Shown: positions 27,122-35,177 of the stretch, piece by piece | How positions within the stretch are numbered: position 1 is the first letter of the stretch | How the letters are laid out: every line of letters begins with the position of its first letter | From: GCA-2861595 sp035526335 | GTDB lineage: Bacteria; Actinomycetota; Acidimicrobiia; Acidimicrobiales; GCA-2861595 | Assembly: GCA_035526335.1 (NCBI GenBank) | Contig: DATLCN010000055.1 | Span: 16,905 to 80,904 of the forward strand | DNA: 64,000 nt | Reading direction: 5' to 3' | Position numbers and translations under genes: made by a program | Notes under the pieces: model-generated | Databases searched by the model: none | Seen by the model: the letters and a program-made list of their open reading frames with translations, nothing else | What the model was told of the DNA's origin: nothing

Positions 27122-27127
27122 ACCATA
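27122..27127 (-). promoter_or_regulatory. Putative -10 element of the proteasome ATPase operon
   Basis: TATGGT on the minus strand 15 bases before GTG 27106, followed by a short leader containing AGGAG. This is probably the main promoter of the mpa-dop-pup-prcB-prcA unit. Confidence 0.4.
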
Positions 27128-27191
27128 CACGTACAGACTCCCCCGTCCGGCCACACCGCGGCGCGCGTCCGAGGACCCCGCTGACGCCCGG

Positions 27192-27197
27192 TACACT
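27192..27197 (+). promoter_or_regulatory. Putative -10 element of the ferredoxin gene
   Basis: GGTACACT: TACACT lies 34 bases before ATG 27232, leaving a leader of about 28 bases with GGAGA at 27216-27220. Confidence 0.4.
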
Positions 27198-27231
27198 TCG
27201 GACCCGACCTCTTTTGGAGAGCGAGTACCCG

Positions 27232-27465
27232 ATGAAGGTTTGGATAGACCAGGATCTGTGCACGGGAGACGGCCTTTGCGAGGAGATCGCGCCCTCTGTC
27301 TTCACCCTGCTCGACGACGGGCTCGCCTACGTGAAGGAGGGCGACAGGGTGTTCAACCCCGGCGGAGCCGAGGGCCGCGCTGCCGTGCCCGCCGGCATGG
27401 AGGACGCCACCGTTGAATCCGCGGAGGAATGCCCCGGCGAGTGCATATACATCGAGGTGGACTGA
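27232..27465 (+). CDS. Ferredoxin, 3Fe-4S or 4Fe-4S type
   Basis: A 77-residue electron carrier. MKVWIDQDLCTGDGLC gives the first Cys pair (C10, C16, CxxxxxC) and EECPGECIYIE the CP and last Cys near the C-terminus; the first motif with only two Cys favours a single [3Fe-4S] cluster as in ferredoxins that serve cytochrome P450s. No P450 is in the window. Divergent from the proteasome ATPase and convergent with the MarP-like gene. Confidence 0.9.
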   Translation: MKVWIDQDLCTGDGLCEEIAPSVFTLLDDGLAYVKEGDRVFNPGGAEGRAAVPAGMEDATVESAEECPGECIYIEVD

Positions 27466-27469
27466 GGCC

Positions 27470-28648
27470 TCATTCCCCGCCGAGGCAGGGGCCACTCGGC
27501 ACCGGCTGGCCGCGACGCACGGCCAGGACCGCCCTGACCTCGGCGGAGGTCAGGGCGTAGGAGGTACCCGGCCGGTCGGGAGCGATCGCGAAGGCCACCC
27601 CGACCACGGCACCGCTCGTGTCGACCAACGCTCCCCCGGAGTCACCCTGGGCGAGCTGCGCGGCCAGGATGAAGACCTGCCGCCGTGTCGAGGTCGTGCC
27701 GTAGAGGTCACGGCCGACGGCCCTGACCTGCTCACGGATGGCCGCCGGCGCGATCCGCAGAGGATCCTGGCCCCCAGGGTGCCCGAAGACGGCGCCCAGG
27801 TCCCCTACCTGGCCATCTTCGACCGGCAGCGCCGCTTGACTTAGACCCGGCACGCGCAGCACCGCCAGATCCCGTGCCGGGTCGAACACCACGATCGCTG
27901 CGTCCAGGCGCCGGCCGTCGGGACGGGCGACCTGAGTCCGGCCCGGCCGGTGACCGGCCACGACATGGGCGTTGGTGACGACGACGTCCGTCGCCGCGGT
28001 GAATCCGCTGCCCTCCTGCATCCGGTCACAGGCGATCCCCTCCACCTTCACCGTGGACGCCGTGACCCGGGCGATGATGGCAGGAGGGATGCCGGTGGTG
28101 GCCGGCGGGGGCCCGGTCTTCGGGGCGGGACGGAGGGCCTCGAAGACCTGCGGGAAGTTGGTTTCCCCCACCACCCGCCGAAGGGCCTGCACCGTGTTCG
28201 GGGGCTCGGGCAACTGGCGGTCGAGGAACCGGGCGATGGCCGAGTTGCGGGCCTGGCGGGCGTAGCTGCCCGGGATGTCGGCGATGGCGGGCAACAGAAG
28301 CCATACCGAGAGGAGGATCCCGATGACCCCCACCAGTGCTCCGACGCTGCTGTCGAGGGCACGAAGTGGCCCGTGGGGGACGAACCGGCGCAGGGACGAA
28401 CCGGCGAGTAGCCCGAGCCCCTGGCCGGCGAAGCCTCCGAGCAGCAGAACGCCGGCGGCGATGAACAGCTTCGTGCTCGGGTCGGGTCCCTCGAACACGC
28501 GTACCGCGGAGGGAAGGAAGCGCATGGCGACGACCAGTCCGACGGCGAGGCCTACCCACGAAGTGGCTCGGGCCACGAAGCCGAGCCGGTAACCACCGAA
28601 GCCGGCGGCGGCCGCCGACGTAAGCACCACCAGGTCGAGCAGGTTCAT
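27470..28648 (-). CDS. MarP-like membrane-anchored periplasmic serine protease
   Basis: A 392-residue protein. Residues 1-150 are a CvpA-like four-helix membrane domain (MNLLDLVVLTSAAAAGFGG onward), and residues 190-390 a trypsin-like protease with the triad His in VVTNAHVV, Asp in FDPARDLAVLRV and Ser in LAQGDSGGALV. Size and layout match mycobacterial MarP, needed for acid and oxidative stress survival through processing of a wall hydrolase. ATG 28648 overlaps the trmI stop (ATGA). The much longer ORF upstream is antisense to trmI and is rejected. Confidence 0.92.
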   Translation of the reverse strand: MNLLDLVVLTSAAAAGFGGYRLGFVARATSWVGLAVGLVVAMRFLPSAVRVFEGPDPSTKLFIAAGVLLLGGFAGQGLGLLAGSSLRRFVPHGPLRALDSSVGALVGVIGILLSVWLLLPAIADIPGSYARQARNSAIARFLDRQLPEPPNTVQALRRVVGETNFPQVFEALRPAPKTGPPPATTGIPPAIIARVTASTVKVEGIACDRMQEGSGFTAATDVVVTNAHVVAGHRPGRTQVARPDGRRLDAAIVVFDPARDLAVLRVPGLSQAALPVEDGQVGDLGAVFGHPGGQDPLRIAPAAIREQVRAVGRDLYGTTSTRRQVFILAAQLAQGDSGGALVDTSGAVVGVAFAIAPDRPGTSYALTSAEVRAVLAVRRGQPVPSGPCLGGE

Positions 28649-29457
28649 TGCTCGTGGCTCTGTTCGGCCGGTGACATTTTCGGCTCGGCCGCCACCAACC
28701 GGGCTGATGTGAGGAAGCCGGTGTGGGCGACCATGCGGTGGTCGGGACGCACGGCCTGACCCTCCACGTGCCAGGTCCGAAGGAGCACCTCCAGTGACTG
28801 TGCCATTACGAACGCGCTGGACGCGAGCGTGTCCCGCAGTTGTGCCACCTGAGTGATGCTGGGGACGTACGCCACCAGGATTCCCCCCGGGCGGAGGGCC
28901 GTTTCCGCGTGCTTCACCACCCGCCACGGCTCGGGGAGGTCGAGGACGATGCGGTCGAGCCCCTCCTCCTCGATGCCGGCGTACACGTCACGCTCCTGGA
29001 CCTGGTAATGCTCCGCCGTTCCGGGGCCGAGAAAATCGACGACGTTGGCTTCTGCCCTATGGGCGAAATCGGCTCGCAACTCGTAGCCGACCACCGACGC
29101 CCCGGCCCGCAGAAGGGTCATCGACAGCGCCCCGGACCCGACTCCCGCCTCGAGCACCCGGGCCCCGGGAAAGATGTCCGCCACCATCAGGATGGCGCCC
29201 AGATCCTTGGGATAGATGACCTGTGCGCCCCTGGGCATCCCCAGGACGAACTCGGCCAGAGTGGGACGCACGGCGAGGAACGCTGCGCCCTTGGTGGAGC
29301 GGGCCGTGGTGCCCTCCTCGGCGCCGAGCAGATCGTCGTGGAGCACGAATCCGGCGTGGGTGTGGAACTCCCCGCCCTGGCGCAGAGTGACCAGATAGCG
29401 GCGGGACTTCCGGTCGAGGAGCAGGACCCGCTCCCCCGCCACGAACGGGCGGCTCAC
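28645..29457 (-). CDS. trmI: tRNA (adenine-58-N1)-methyltransferase
   Basis: A 270-residue SAM-dependent enzyme forming m1A58 in the T-loop of tRNAs. The N-terminal beta domain (FVAGERVLLLDRKSRRY) and the Rossmann core with motif I VLEAGVGSGALSMTL and motif IV IVLDLPEPW are typical of TrmI. In M. tuberculosis trmI also neighbours the proteasome genes. GTG/ATG overlaps on both sides show translational coupling with the 79-residue gene and the MarP-like gene. Confidence 0.94.
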   Translation of the reverse strand: MSRPFVAGERVLLLDRKSRRYLVTLRQGGEFHTHAGFVLHDDLLGAEEGTTARSTKGAAFLAVRPTLAEFVLGMPRGAQVIYPKDLGAILMVADIFPGARVLEAGVGSGALSMTLLRAGASVVGYELRADFAHRAEANVVDFLGPGTAEHYQVQERDVYAGIEEEGLDRIVLDLPEPWRVVKHAETALRPGGILVAYVPSITQVAQLRDTLASSAFVMAQSLEVLLRTWHVEGQAVRPDHRMVAHTGFLTSARLVAAEPKMSPAEQSHEQ

Positions 29458-29693
29458 CGCCGGCGGCGGGGCGTGGCGCGTATGGACTCCGGGGCCGGCT
29501 TGTCGGGCGTCCCGTGGCTGACGACGAGTGTCTCGCCCGGGCGGAGGGTCGCCGTGTGCACGAGCTCCGGCTCGCTTCCGGTGAGCTTCTTCAGCATCCG
29601 GACGCCGAAGATGAGGCCGGCGACGGTGGTCCAGACCCGGCTTCCACCAAGGACACCTCTGCGCATCCCGGTGCGCAACAGGAACCGCACCAT
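29454..29693 (-). CDS. Small basic protein, unknown
   Basis: A 79-residue protein with a weakly hydrophobic N-terminal helix (VWTTVAGLIFGVRML) and a C-terminal PGETLVVSHGTPD part followed by an Arg-rich tail. Not recognised. It overlaps trmI by four bases and the preceding gene by one base (TGATG), which supports translation in an operon of small envelope-associated proteins. Confidence 0.6.
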   Translation of the reverse strand: MVRFLLRTGMRRGVLGGSRVWTTVAGLIFGVRMLKKLTGSEPELVHTATLRPGETLVVSHGTPDKPAPESIRATPRRRR

Positions 29694-29908
29694 CAGATCC
29701 GCCGCACTTCGACGAGGGTCATTTTCTTCTTCCCCTTGCGCCGGCCGAGCACATAGGCCAGGCCCACGACGGCCACGGCGACGGCGAGCCCGACGCCAAG
29801 AGCCACCGGCTTGGCCGCGGTGGCCGAGCTGTCGACCTCACCCTTGATCTGCCGGAGCTTGGCCTCGATCGCATCCCGCGTGACCGGCTCGTCGACCTCC
29901 TGGCTCAT
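29693..29908 (-). CDS. Small membrane protein, unknown
   Basis: A 71-residue protein: an N-terminal helix (TRDAIEAKLRQIKGEVD), one membrane span (VALGVGLAVAVAVVGLAYVLG) and a Lys-rich cytoplasmic end (RRKGKKKMTLVEVRR). DUF3618-like in outline. ATG 29908 overlaps the stop of the holin-like gene (ATGA). Confidence 0.7.
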   Translation of the reverse strand: MSQEVDEPVTRDAIEAKLRQIKGEVDSSATAAKPVALGVGLAVAVAVVGLAYVLGRRKGKKKMTLVEVRRI

Positions 29909-30246
29909 CGGGCCACCCGCTTCCGGCCGGAACCCCGGCGCCGGTGACTGGTGATGGCACGGGCGGCGAGCGCGGCGACCAGTCCCGAGGCGACGAGGGT
30001 GATGCCGTAGGGCGCCCATGACCAGTCCCCGGCGAAGGCGGTGGTCTCGGTCTGGAGCGCCCGCAACAGCGCCAGCGAGAGCAGCAGCAGCCCGACGCTC
30101 AAGGTGGCGGAACCGGCAAGACCAAGGGCGATGAAGCGACCCAGGCCCCTGATCGGGACGATGGTCTCCTGCTTGACGTAGGTGATCACCATCGCCCACA
30201 GCTCGCTGGCGAGGGTGGGAAGGCTCTTGTCGCGGGAAGCGGGCAT
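29905..30246 (-). CDS. Phage-holin-like (superfamily III type) membrane protein
   Basis: A 113-residue protein with an amphipathic N-terminus (LASELWAMVITYVKQETIVP) and two membrane helices (ALGLAGSATLSVGLLLLSLALL; YGITLVASGLVAALAARA). This matches the chromosomal actinobacterial putative holin family found beside small helix-plus-tail proteins as here; it is not evidence of a prophage. Start at 30246 is chosen on the family N-terminus; ATG 30273 would add nine residues. No clear ribosome-binding site. Confidence 0.75.
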   Translation of the reverse strand: MPASRDKSLPTLASELWAMVITYVKQETIVPIRGLGRFIALGLAGSATLSVGLLLLSLALLRALQTETTAFAGDWSWAPYGITLVASGLVAALAARAITSHRRRGSGRKRVAR

Positions 30247-30301
30247 GATGTGAGTGCTTATATCCCCGGCCATTCAGGCGCAAGCGGCGGCGGCGGAGGT
30301 G

Positions 30302-31699
30302 TCACGGCGCGAGGTCTGCCGGTGGCGGCGCCTGCGGGTAAGCCGCCAGCAGCGCGCCCAGCTGCTCCTGCAGGGCACGACCGACGGCGTCGCGCGGCAG
30401 ACCGTTGGCCAGGAAGGCGAAGCTCAGGGGTCCGGCGCCGGTGGCGGAGTCCACGAAGCCGGTGAGCGCCGCGACCCCCTCCAGGGAGCCGGTCTTGGCC
30501 CGCAGTCGCCCGGCGGCCGGGTTGCCCTGAAAACGACGGGCCAGGGTGCCGTCCCTTCCGGCAACGGGAAGACCGGCAGCAAGGTGCCCCTTGGCACCGC
30601 CGGCATCGAGGGCGGCCACGAGCAGTGTGCAACTGGCGCGGTCCGACCGGTCGAGACCGGAGCCGTCGACCGCGGCAAGGTGCTCGACGGGAAGGCCGGC
30701 AGAAGCCAGGGTCTCCCGCACCACGCCCAACCCGGCGACCGTGGTGCCGGCGCCGGCGAAGCGCCGGCCGAGCTCCTTCACCAGCAACTCGGCGGTGAGG
30801 TTGTCGCTCTCCCTCAGCATCTCCCCCACCAGGTCACGCACCGGCAGCGACTCGACGCGGGCGACCACCGGGGCCCCGGCTGGCGCCTGTCCATCGACGG
30901 GTGGGCGGTCGACGATCACGCCCCGCGCCTGGAGAAGGGCCGTCAGCACCCCGGCCGCATGCACGTCGGGCTCGGGCGCAGCCAGCTTCCGGGGGCGGAA
31001 GGCGACGAACCCGTCGTTGACGTCGAGGGCGCTGGCCGGCCCCGACTCGGAGTCGGTGATGTACACCGGCCTCCACGTGGGGATGTAGCGCTGCGTGTCG
31101 TAGCGGGTCTCGTCGCCGACGATCCCGCCTCCGATCTGCCGCACGCCCGCTGCGACGACCGCGTCTGCCAGCTTCTCCAGGGGTGTGAAGAGCTGTGGCT
31201 GGTTCGGGAGAGAGGCGGCGTAGTCGGCGGTCGCCAGCAGAGGATCGCCGCCGCCCACCAGCCACAGAGGACCATCCACCATCCCGCCGGCGCCGAACGG
31301 CCGCCCCACCCGTACCTCGGTGGCCAGCTTCTCCTCGGACCCCAGACGGGTCAGAGCGGCCAGGGCCGTGAGAATTTTCAGGTTGGACGCCGGGATCAGC
31401 CGGTCGTCGGGCCGCCGCGACAGGACCATCCGGGGGCCCTGACGGACGACGATGCACGACTGGCTCCCGGGACCCAGGGCGGGACCCGCCAACGCTGTAT
31501 CGATTCCCGCCCGCAGCCTGCCATCGGCTACCACACGGACCAGCAGCGCAGGCACCCGGCGGGCGGAGAGAACCGGCACCCGCAGCGCCGGCGGGGGTGG
31601 TGCCGCTGCGGTCTCACCGGGCGTTCGCACCGCCATCAGGCCGGTGGAAGCCGTCACCACCAGCAACACCAGGGGCAGCAGCACGCCCTGTCCGGGCAT
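30302..31699 (-). CDS. dacB: D-alanyl-D-alanine carboxypeptidase/endopeptidase (PBP4, S13)
   Basis: A 465-residue exported penicillin-binding protein that trims wall peptides. The N-terminus MPGQGVLLPLVLLVVTAS is a signal peptide or anchor. Active-site motifs are SxxK in LIPASNLKILTAL, SxN in RESDNLTAEL and KTG in RAKTGSLEGV. Length fits class-C PBP4 with its inserted domain. ATG 31699 gives the signal peptide; the ORF running to 32434 is antisense to the TetR gene in another frame. It is 26 bases downstream of TetR and may be co-transcribed with it. Confidence 0.94.
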   Translation of the reverse strand: MPGQGVLLPLVLLVVTASTGLMAVRTPGETAAAPPPPALRVPVLSARRVPALLVRVVADGRLRAGIDTALAGPALGPGSQSCIVVRQGPRMVLSRRPDDRLIPASNLKILTALAALTRLGSEEKLATEVRVGRPFGAGGMVDGPLWLVGGGDPLLATADYAASLPNQPQLFTPLEKLADAVVAAGVRQIGGGIVGDETRYDTQRYIPTWRPVYITDSESGPASALDVNDGFVAFRPRKLAAPEPDVHAAGVLTALLQARGVIVDRPPVDGQAPAGAPVVARVESLPVRDLVGEMLRESDNLTAELLVKELGRRFAGAGTTVAGLGVVRETLASAGLPVEHLAAVDGSGLDRSDRASCTLLVAALDAGGAKGHLAAGLPVAGRDGTLARRFQGNPAAGRLRAKTGSLEGVAALTGFVDSATGAGPLSFAFLANGLPRDAVGRALQEQLGALLAAYPQAPPPADLAP

Positions 31700-31725
31700 C
31701 GACGAGCGGCGCAAGGCGCCCGAGC

Positions 31726-32367
31726 CTATGGCTCGAGTGCGGCGAAGAAGAAGGACCGAACGTGCTGGAGCCGTTGCTCCATGGCATCGGCCGCCAGCGG
31801 GTCCCGCTCTAGCAACGACTCGAGGAAGGGGACGTCGCTGAAGTAGCTGAGCAGCGCCCCGTAGCCGGTCAGCAGGAGCTGCTCGGGGTCGTGCCGCCGG
31901 AAGCGCCCCGCCGCCATCTCCTTGGCGAAAAAAGTGCAGGCGCGCTGGAACAGGGGCTTGAGAGCTGCGCCGAGGTCGAGACCGAGATGGGTGCTGTCGT
32001 CGAGGGCCGCCCGGCGGGCGATTCGCACGAAGTCCGGGTTCTCGGCGAAGAAACGGAAGCCGGCGGTGAGGACGAGGTCCACCTTGGCCCAACCGTCCTT
32101 CGGTGAATGGACGGCCTCGCCGACCCGGCTGAACCAGTCGGCCAGGCTCACCTCGAAGACCTCCCGGTACAGCGACTCCTTGGAGGGGAAGTGGTGCAGG
32201 AGGCTCGGCCGGCGGATGCCCACGGCCGCGGCGATGTCGTTCAGCGACGTGCCCTGGTAGCCGTGCTGAGCGAAGAGGCGCCGGCCCTCGTCGAGGATGG
32301 CCTGGCGGGTCGACGGCAACGCTCGTACCGCCACGCTCGCACACTCCTCGTCCTGGTCGGCCGCCAC
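31726..32367 (-). CDS. TetR-family transcriptional regulator
   Basis: A 213-residue repressor-type protein. The N-terminal helix-turn-helix is ILDEGRRLFAQHGYQGTSLN followed by DIAAAVGIRRPSLLHHFPSK; the C-terminal ligand domain is not diagnostic. The precise start is uncertain (GTG 32367, or GTG codons about 12 residues in). It is upstream of dacB in the same direction and divergent from the 32488 gene, so either could be its target. Confidence 0.9.
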   Translation of the reverse strand: MAADQDEECASVAVRALPSTRQAILDEGRRLFAQHGYQGTSLNDIAAAVGIRRPSLLHHFPSKESLYREVFEVSLADWFSRVGEAVHSPKDGWAKVDLVLTAGFRFFAENPDFVRIARRAALDDSTHLGLDLGAALKPLFQRACTFFAKEMAAGRFRRHDPEQLLLTGYGALLSYFSDVPFLESLLERDPLAADAMEQRLQHVRSFFFAALEP

Positions 32368-32473
32368 GAAACCCGTCGTGCTGACAGGCTTGCGCCATCG
32401 AGCGTACCGGCCGATCGGGGTCGGCCGGCGCCAACGGAGCCGGGCGCGGGAAGAGAGCGACCTGCCGCCGAAC

Positions 32474-32479
32474 TACCTT
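32474..32479 (+). promoter_or_regulatory. Putative -10 element, leaderless start at 32488
   Basis: TACCTT ends eight bases before ATG 32488 with no Shine-Dalgarno. Confidence 0.45.
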
Positions 32480-32487
32480 TGCTCCGC

Positions 32488-32880
32488 ATGGACATCGTGT
32501 CGGCCCTGTTCTGCGAGAACATCAACCTGCGCCAGGTGCCCGGACCGGCCACGCGAATCGATCTGTCAGGCATCATGTTCTCGATGCCGGCGCCGGCGGA
32601 GCCGCCCGTCACCATCGCACCCCACCTCGTCGTCCTGGTCCGGTGCCGCACCGACGAGCCGGGTGACGGTGTCCTCGAAGTCGTCTTCCGCGACGGCGAC
32701 GGTGCCGAGGTGGCCCGCAACGTGGCGCCCTTCACCGTCGACCCGGGCAAGTTCACCTACCGCCTCGTCCGCGGCGAGCTGACCTACGACGCCTACGGGA
32801 CGATCGAGGCGCACTGCCGGGTGGGTCAGGGGCCGTGGACGGTGGTTCCGCTCACCCTGGTCGCGCCCGCTCCGGCCTGA
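32488..32880 (+). CDS. Small protein, DUF6941-like
   Basis: A 130-residue beta-rich protein. It starts DIVSALFCENINLRQVPG and continues with HLVVLVRCRTDEPGDG and FTYRLVRGELTYDAYGTIE, a pattern like the DUF6941 family; the family call is from memory and moderate. No signal peptide, membrane helix or catalytic motif. ATG 32488 is set by the sequence start and a -10-like hexamer; ORF extension upstream would run through the TetR gene. The FIST relic follows in the same frame after its TGA. Confidence 0.7.
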   Translation: MDIVSALFCENINLRQVPGPATRIDLSGIMFSMPAPAEPPVTIAPHLVVLVRCRTDEPGDGVLEVVFRDGDGAEVARNVAPFTVDPGKFTYRLVRGELTYDAYGTIEAHCRVGQGPWTVVPLTLVAPAPA

Positions 32881-32883
32881 GGG

Positions 32884-33168
32884 CTGCACCAAGTCCGTGA
32901 CGCGGCCACCGACGACGAAAACCTACGCGACCTCCTGGCCGGCCATCGGGCCGACGAAGCCCTCCTGTTCACCTGCAATGGGCGGGGAATGCGCCTGGTC
33001 GGCCGGCCCGACCACGTTGCGGGCGTTCTCGACGAGCGTGTGGGGGTCCCCTCCGCCGGCTTCTTCGCAGCCGGCGAGTTCGGCCCGATCGGGGGCCGCA
33101 ACTTCGTTCACGGTTTCACCGCCTCCATCGCCCTGTTCACGGAGGAGGGCTCCCGGGCTGTCGGTTAG
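32884..33168 (+). pseudogene. Relic of a FIST-domain protein (C-terminal part only)
   Basis: An open frame of 94 codons to TAG 33166-33168 with no usable start codon near its 5' end. It encodes ALLFTCNGRGMRLVGRP, then VPSAGFFAAGEFGPIGGRNF and VHGFTASIALF, which match the end of FIST sensory proteins (LLFTCNGRG, GFFAAGEIGP, HGFTAS) closely. FIST proteins are usually about 380-400 residues, so three quarters is missing. It begins four bases after the stop of the 32488 gene and lies just before tkt. It is best read as a truncated gene; in-frame Met/GTG codons inside could still start a short peptide. Confidence 0.8.
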
Positions 33169-33171
33169 GTT
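33166..33171 (+). promoter_or_regulatory. Putative -10 element of the pentose-phosphate operon
   Basis: TAGGTT overlaps the TAG stop of the FIST relic and ends eight bases before ATG 33180 of tkt, giving a leaderless mRNA for the seven-gene operon. Confidence 0.5.
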
Positions 33172-33179
33172 TGGGGCCC

Positions 33180-35168
33180 ATGATCGACAGTGAGCTCGAG
33201 CAGCGCGGCATCAACGTAATCCGGGGCCTGGCCATGGACGGGCCACAGAAGGCGAACTCCGGGCATCCCGGCACCGCCATGGCCCTGGCGCCGCTGGCCC
33301 ATGTCCTCTGGACCCGGATCATGCGCCACGACCCGTCCCAGCCTGACTGGCCGGATCGCGATCGCTTCGTCCTGTCGGTCGGCCACGCTTCGATCCTCCT
33401 GTACTCCATGCTGTACCTCACGGGCTATGAGCTCACCCTGGACGACCTGAAGGCCTTCCGTCAGTGGGGCAGCAAGACGCCTGGACATCCCGAGGTGCAT
33501 CACACCAAGGGCGTCGAGGTGACCACCGGACCCCTGGGCCAGGGTTTCGCCAACGCCGTGGGAATGGGCGTCGCCGAGCGTTGGCTCCGTGCCCGGTTCG
33601 GGCCGGAGACCTGCGACCACCACACCTTCGTCATGTGCAGCGACGGCGACCTCCAGGAGGGCGTCAGCCACGAGGCAGCGTCGCTGGCCGGCCATCTCGG
33701 CCTCGGCCGGCTCGTCTACGTCTACGACGACAACCACATCACCATCGACGGCCCCACCGAGCTCTCCTACAGCGACGACGTCCCGAAGCGTTTCGAGGCC
33801 TACGGCTGGCACGTGGACGACGTGGGCGAGATCGCCAACGACACCGAGGCCCTGGAGGAGGCGGTTCGGAGGGCCATGGCCGTCGAGGACCGGCCGTCGA
33901 TGATCGTCCTGCGCAGCCACATCGGCTACCCGTCGCCGAAGTACACCGACACGGCGGCCGCGCACGGCAACCCGCTCGGCGACGAGGAGATCCGGGTGAC
34001 CAAGGAGATCCTCGGCCTGCCGCCGGAGGAGACGTTCTGGGTGCCCGACGACGTGCTCGACATGTACCGCCAGTGCATCCCCCGGGGCCAGGCGCTGCGC
34101 AAGGACTGGGAGACCCGGCTTTCGGCGTGGGGCGGCGACCGCAAGCAGCTCGATGCCTGCCTGGACGGCCGCGGGCTGTCCGGCTGGGAGTCCCAGCTAC
34201 CGACGTTCGAGGCGGGGACCAAGATGGCCACCCGAAAGGCCAGCGGCGCCTGCGTGAACGCCATCGCCGACGTCGTGCCCGGCCTGCTGGCGGGCGGAGC
34301 CGACCTCACCGACAACACCGGAACCTTCCTCAAGGACCAGGGTGTGCAGTCGGCGGCGGACCCGGGCGGGCGGCTCATCCACTTCGGCATCCGCGAGCAC
34401 GGGATGGGCGCCATCATGAACGGCGCCGCCCTGCACGGCGGGGTCGTGCCGGTGGGCGGCACGTTCTTCATCTTCAGTGACTACATGCGCCCCGCCGTGC
34501 GGCTGGCCGCTCTAAGCGAGGCCAAGGTCGTCTACTCCTGGACCCACGACTCGGTCGGTCTCGGTGAGGACGGGCCAACCCATCAGCCCATCGAGCACAT
34601 CGCGGCCATGCGGGCCATGCAGGGGCTCAGGGTGATACGCCCCGCCGACGCCAACGAGACGGCGCACGCCTGGCGCGTCGTCATCGAATCCAACGGCCCC
34701 ACCGCACTACTGCTCTCGCGACAGGACCTTCCGGTCCTCGAGGGCACGGCCGAGCGGGCCGACGACGTCGCCCGCGGCGCGTACGTGATCTCCGCCGGCG
34801 GTGACGATCCGGACATCCTCCTGATCGGCACCGGAAGCGAGGTTCACGTTTGCCTGGCCGCGGCCGAGGAGCTTTCGGCTGCCGGAGTGACAGCAAGGGT
34901 CATCTCGATGCCGTCGTGGGAGCTGTTCGAGGAGCAGGACGAGAGCTACCAGGAGGAGGTCATTCCTCCGGAGCTGCCGGCGCTGGCCGTGGAGGCCGGC
35001 TCTTCCTTCGGGTGGGAACGCTGGGCCCTCGACTCGGTTTCCATCGACCGTTTCGGCGCGTCGGCGCCGGGGAAGGTCGCACTGGAGAACCTCGGCTTCA
35101 CCCCTGCCAACGTGGCCGCAGTGGCGCGGGAGCTGTTGGAGGAGTTGGAGGACGACGACGAGGGGTAG
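33180..35168 (+). CDS. tkt: Transketolase
   Basis: A 662-residue thiamine-diphosphate enzyme moving two-carbon units between sugar phosphates. N-terminal KANSGHPGTAMALAPLAHVLW, the ThDP/Mg motif CSDGDLQEGVSHEAASLAG with VYVYDDNHITIDG, the active-site Glu region GIREHGMGAIMNG and HDSVGLGEDGPTHQPIEH of the pyrimidine domain are all present. Full family length. ATG 33180 is preferred to TTG 33171 because of the upstream -10-like hexamer. First gene of the tkt-tal-pgi-gnd-zwf-opcA-pgl operon. Confidence 0.97.
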   Translation: MIDSELEQRGINVIRGLAMDGPQKANSGHPGTAMALAPLAHVLWTRIMRHDPSQPDWPDRDRFVLSVGHASILLYSMLYLTGYELTLDDLKAFRQWGSKTPGHPEVHHTKGVEVTTGPLGQGFANAVGMGVAERWLRARFGPETCDHHTFVMCSDGDLQEGVSHEAASLAGHLGLGRLVYVYDDNHITIDGPTELSYSDDVPKRFEAYGWHVDDVGEIANDTEALEEAVRRAMAVEDRPSMIVLRSHIGYPSPKYTDTAAAHGNPLGDEEIRVTKEILGLPPEETFWVPDDVLDMYRQCIPRGQALRKDWETRLSAWGGDRKQLDACLDGRGLSGWESQLPTFEAGTKMATRKASGACVNAIADVVPGLLAGGADLTDNTGTFLKDQGVQSAADPGGRLIHFGIREHGMGAIMNGAALHGGVVPVGGTFFIFSDYMRPAVRLAALSEAKVVYSWTHDSVGLGEDGPTHQPIEHIAAMRAMQGLRVIRPADANETAHAWRVVIESNGPTALLLSRQDLPVLEGTAERADDVARGAYVISAGGDDPDILLIGTGSEVHVCLAAAEELSAAGVTARVISMPSWELFEEQDESYQEEVIPPELPALAVEAGSSFGWERWALDSVSIDRFGASAPGKVALENLGFTPANVAAVARELLEELEDDDEG

Positions 35169-35177
35169 CGCAACCAC

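Noticed and set aside
29905..30246. Prophage holin
   Set aside because: The holin-like family is common in actinobacterial chromosomes beside small membrane proteins; no phage genes are nearby.
30302..32434. 710-residue DacB frame
   Set aside because: The upstream 245 residues lie over the TetR gene in another frame; the signal peptide starts at 31699.
32878..33168. Read-through of the 32488 gene TGA into the FIST relic as a second selenocysteine case
   Set aside because: The two parts share a frame, but the upstream protein is not the N-terminal part of a FIST protein, so the TGA is a normal stop.
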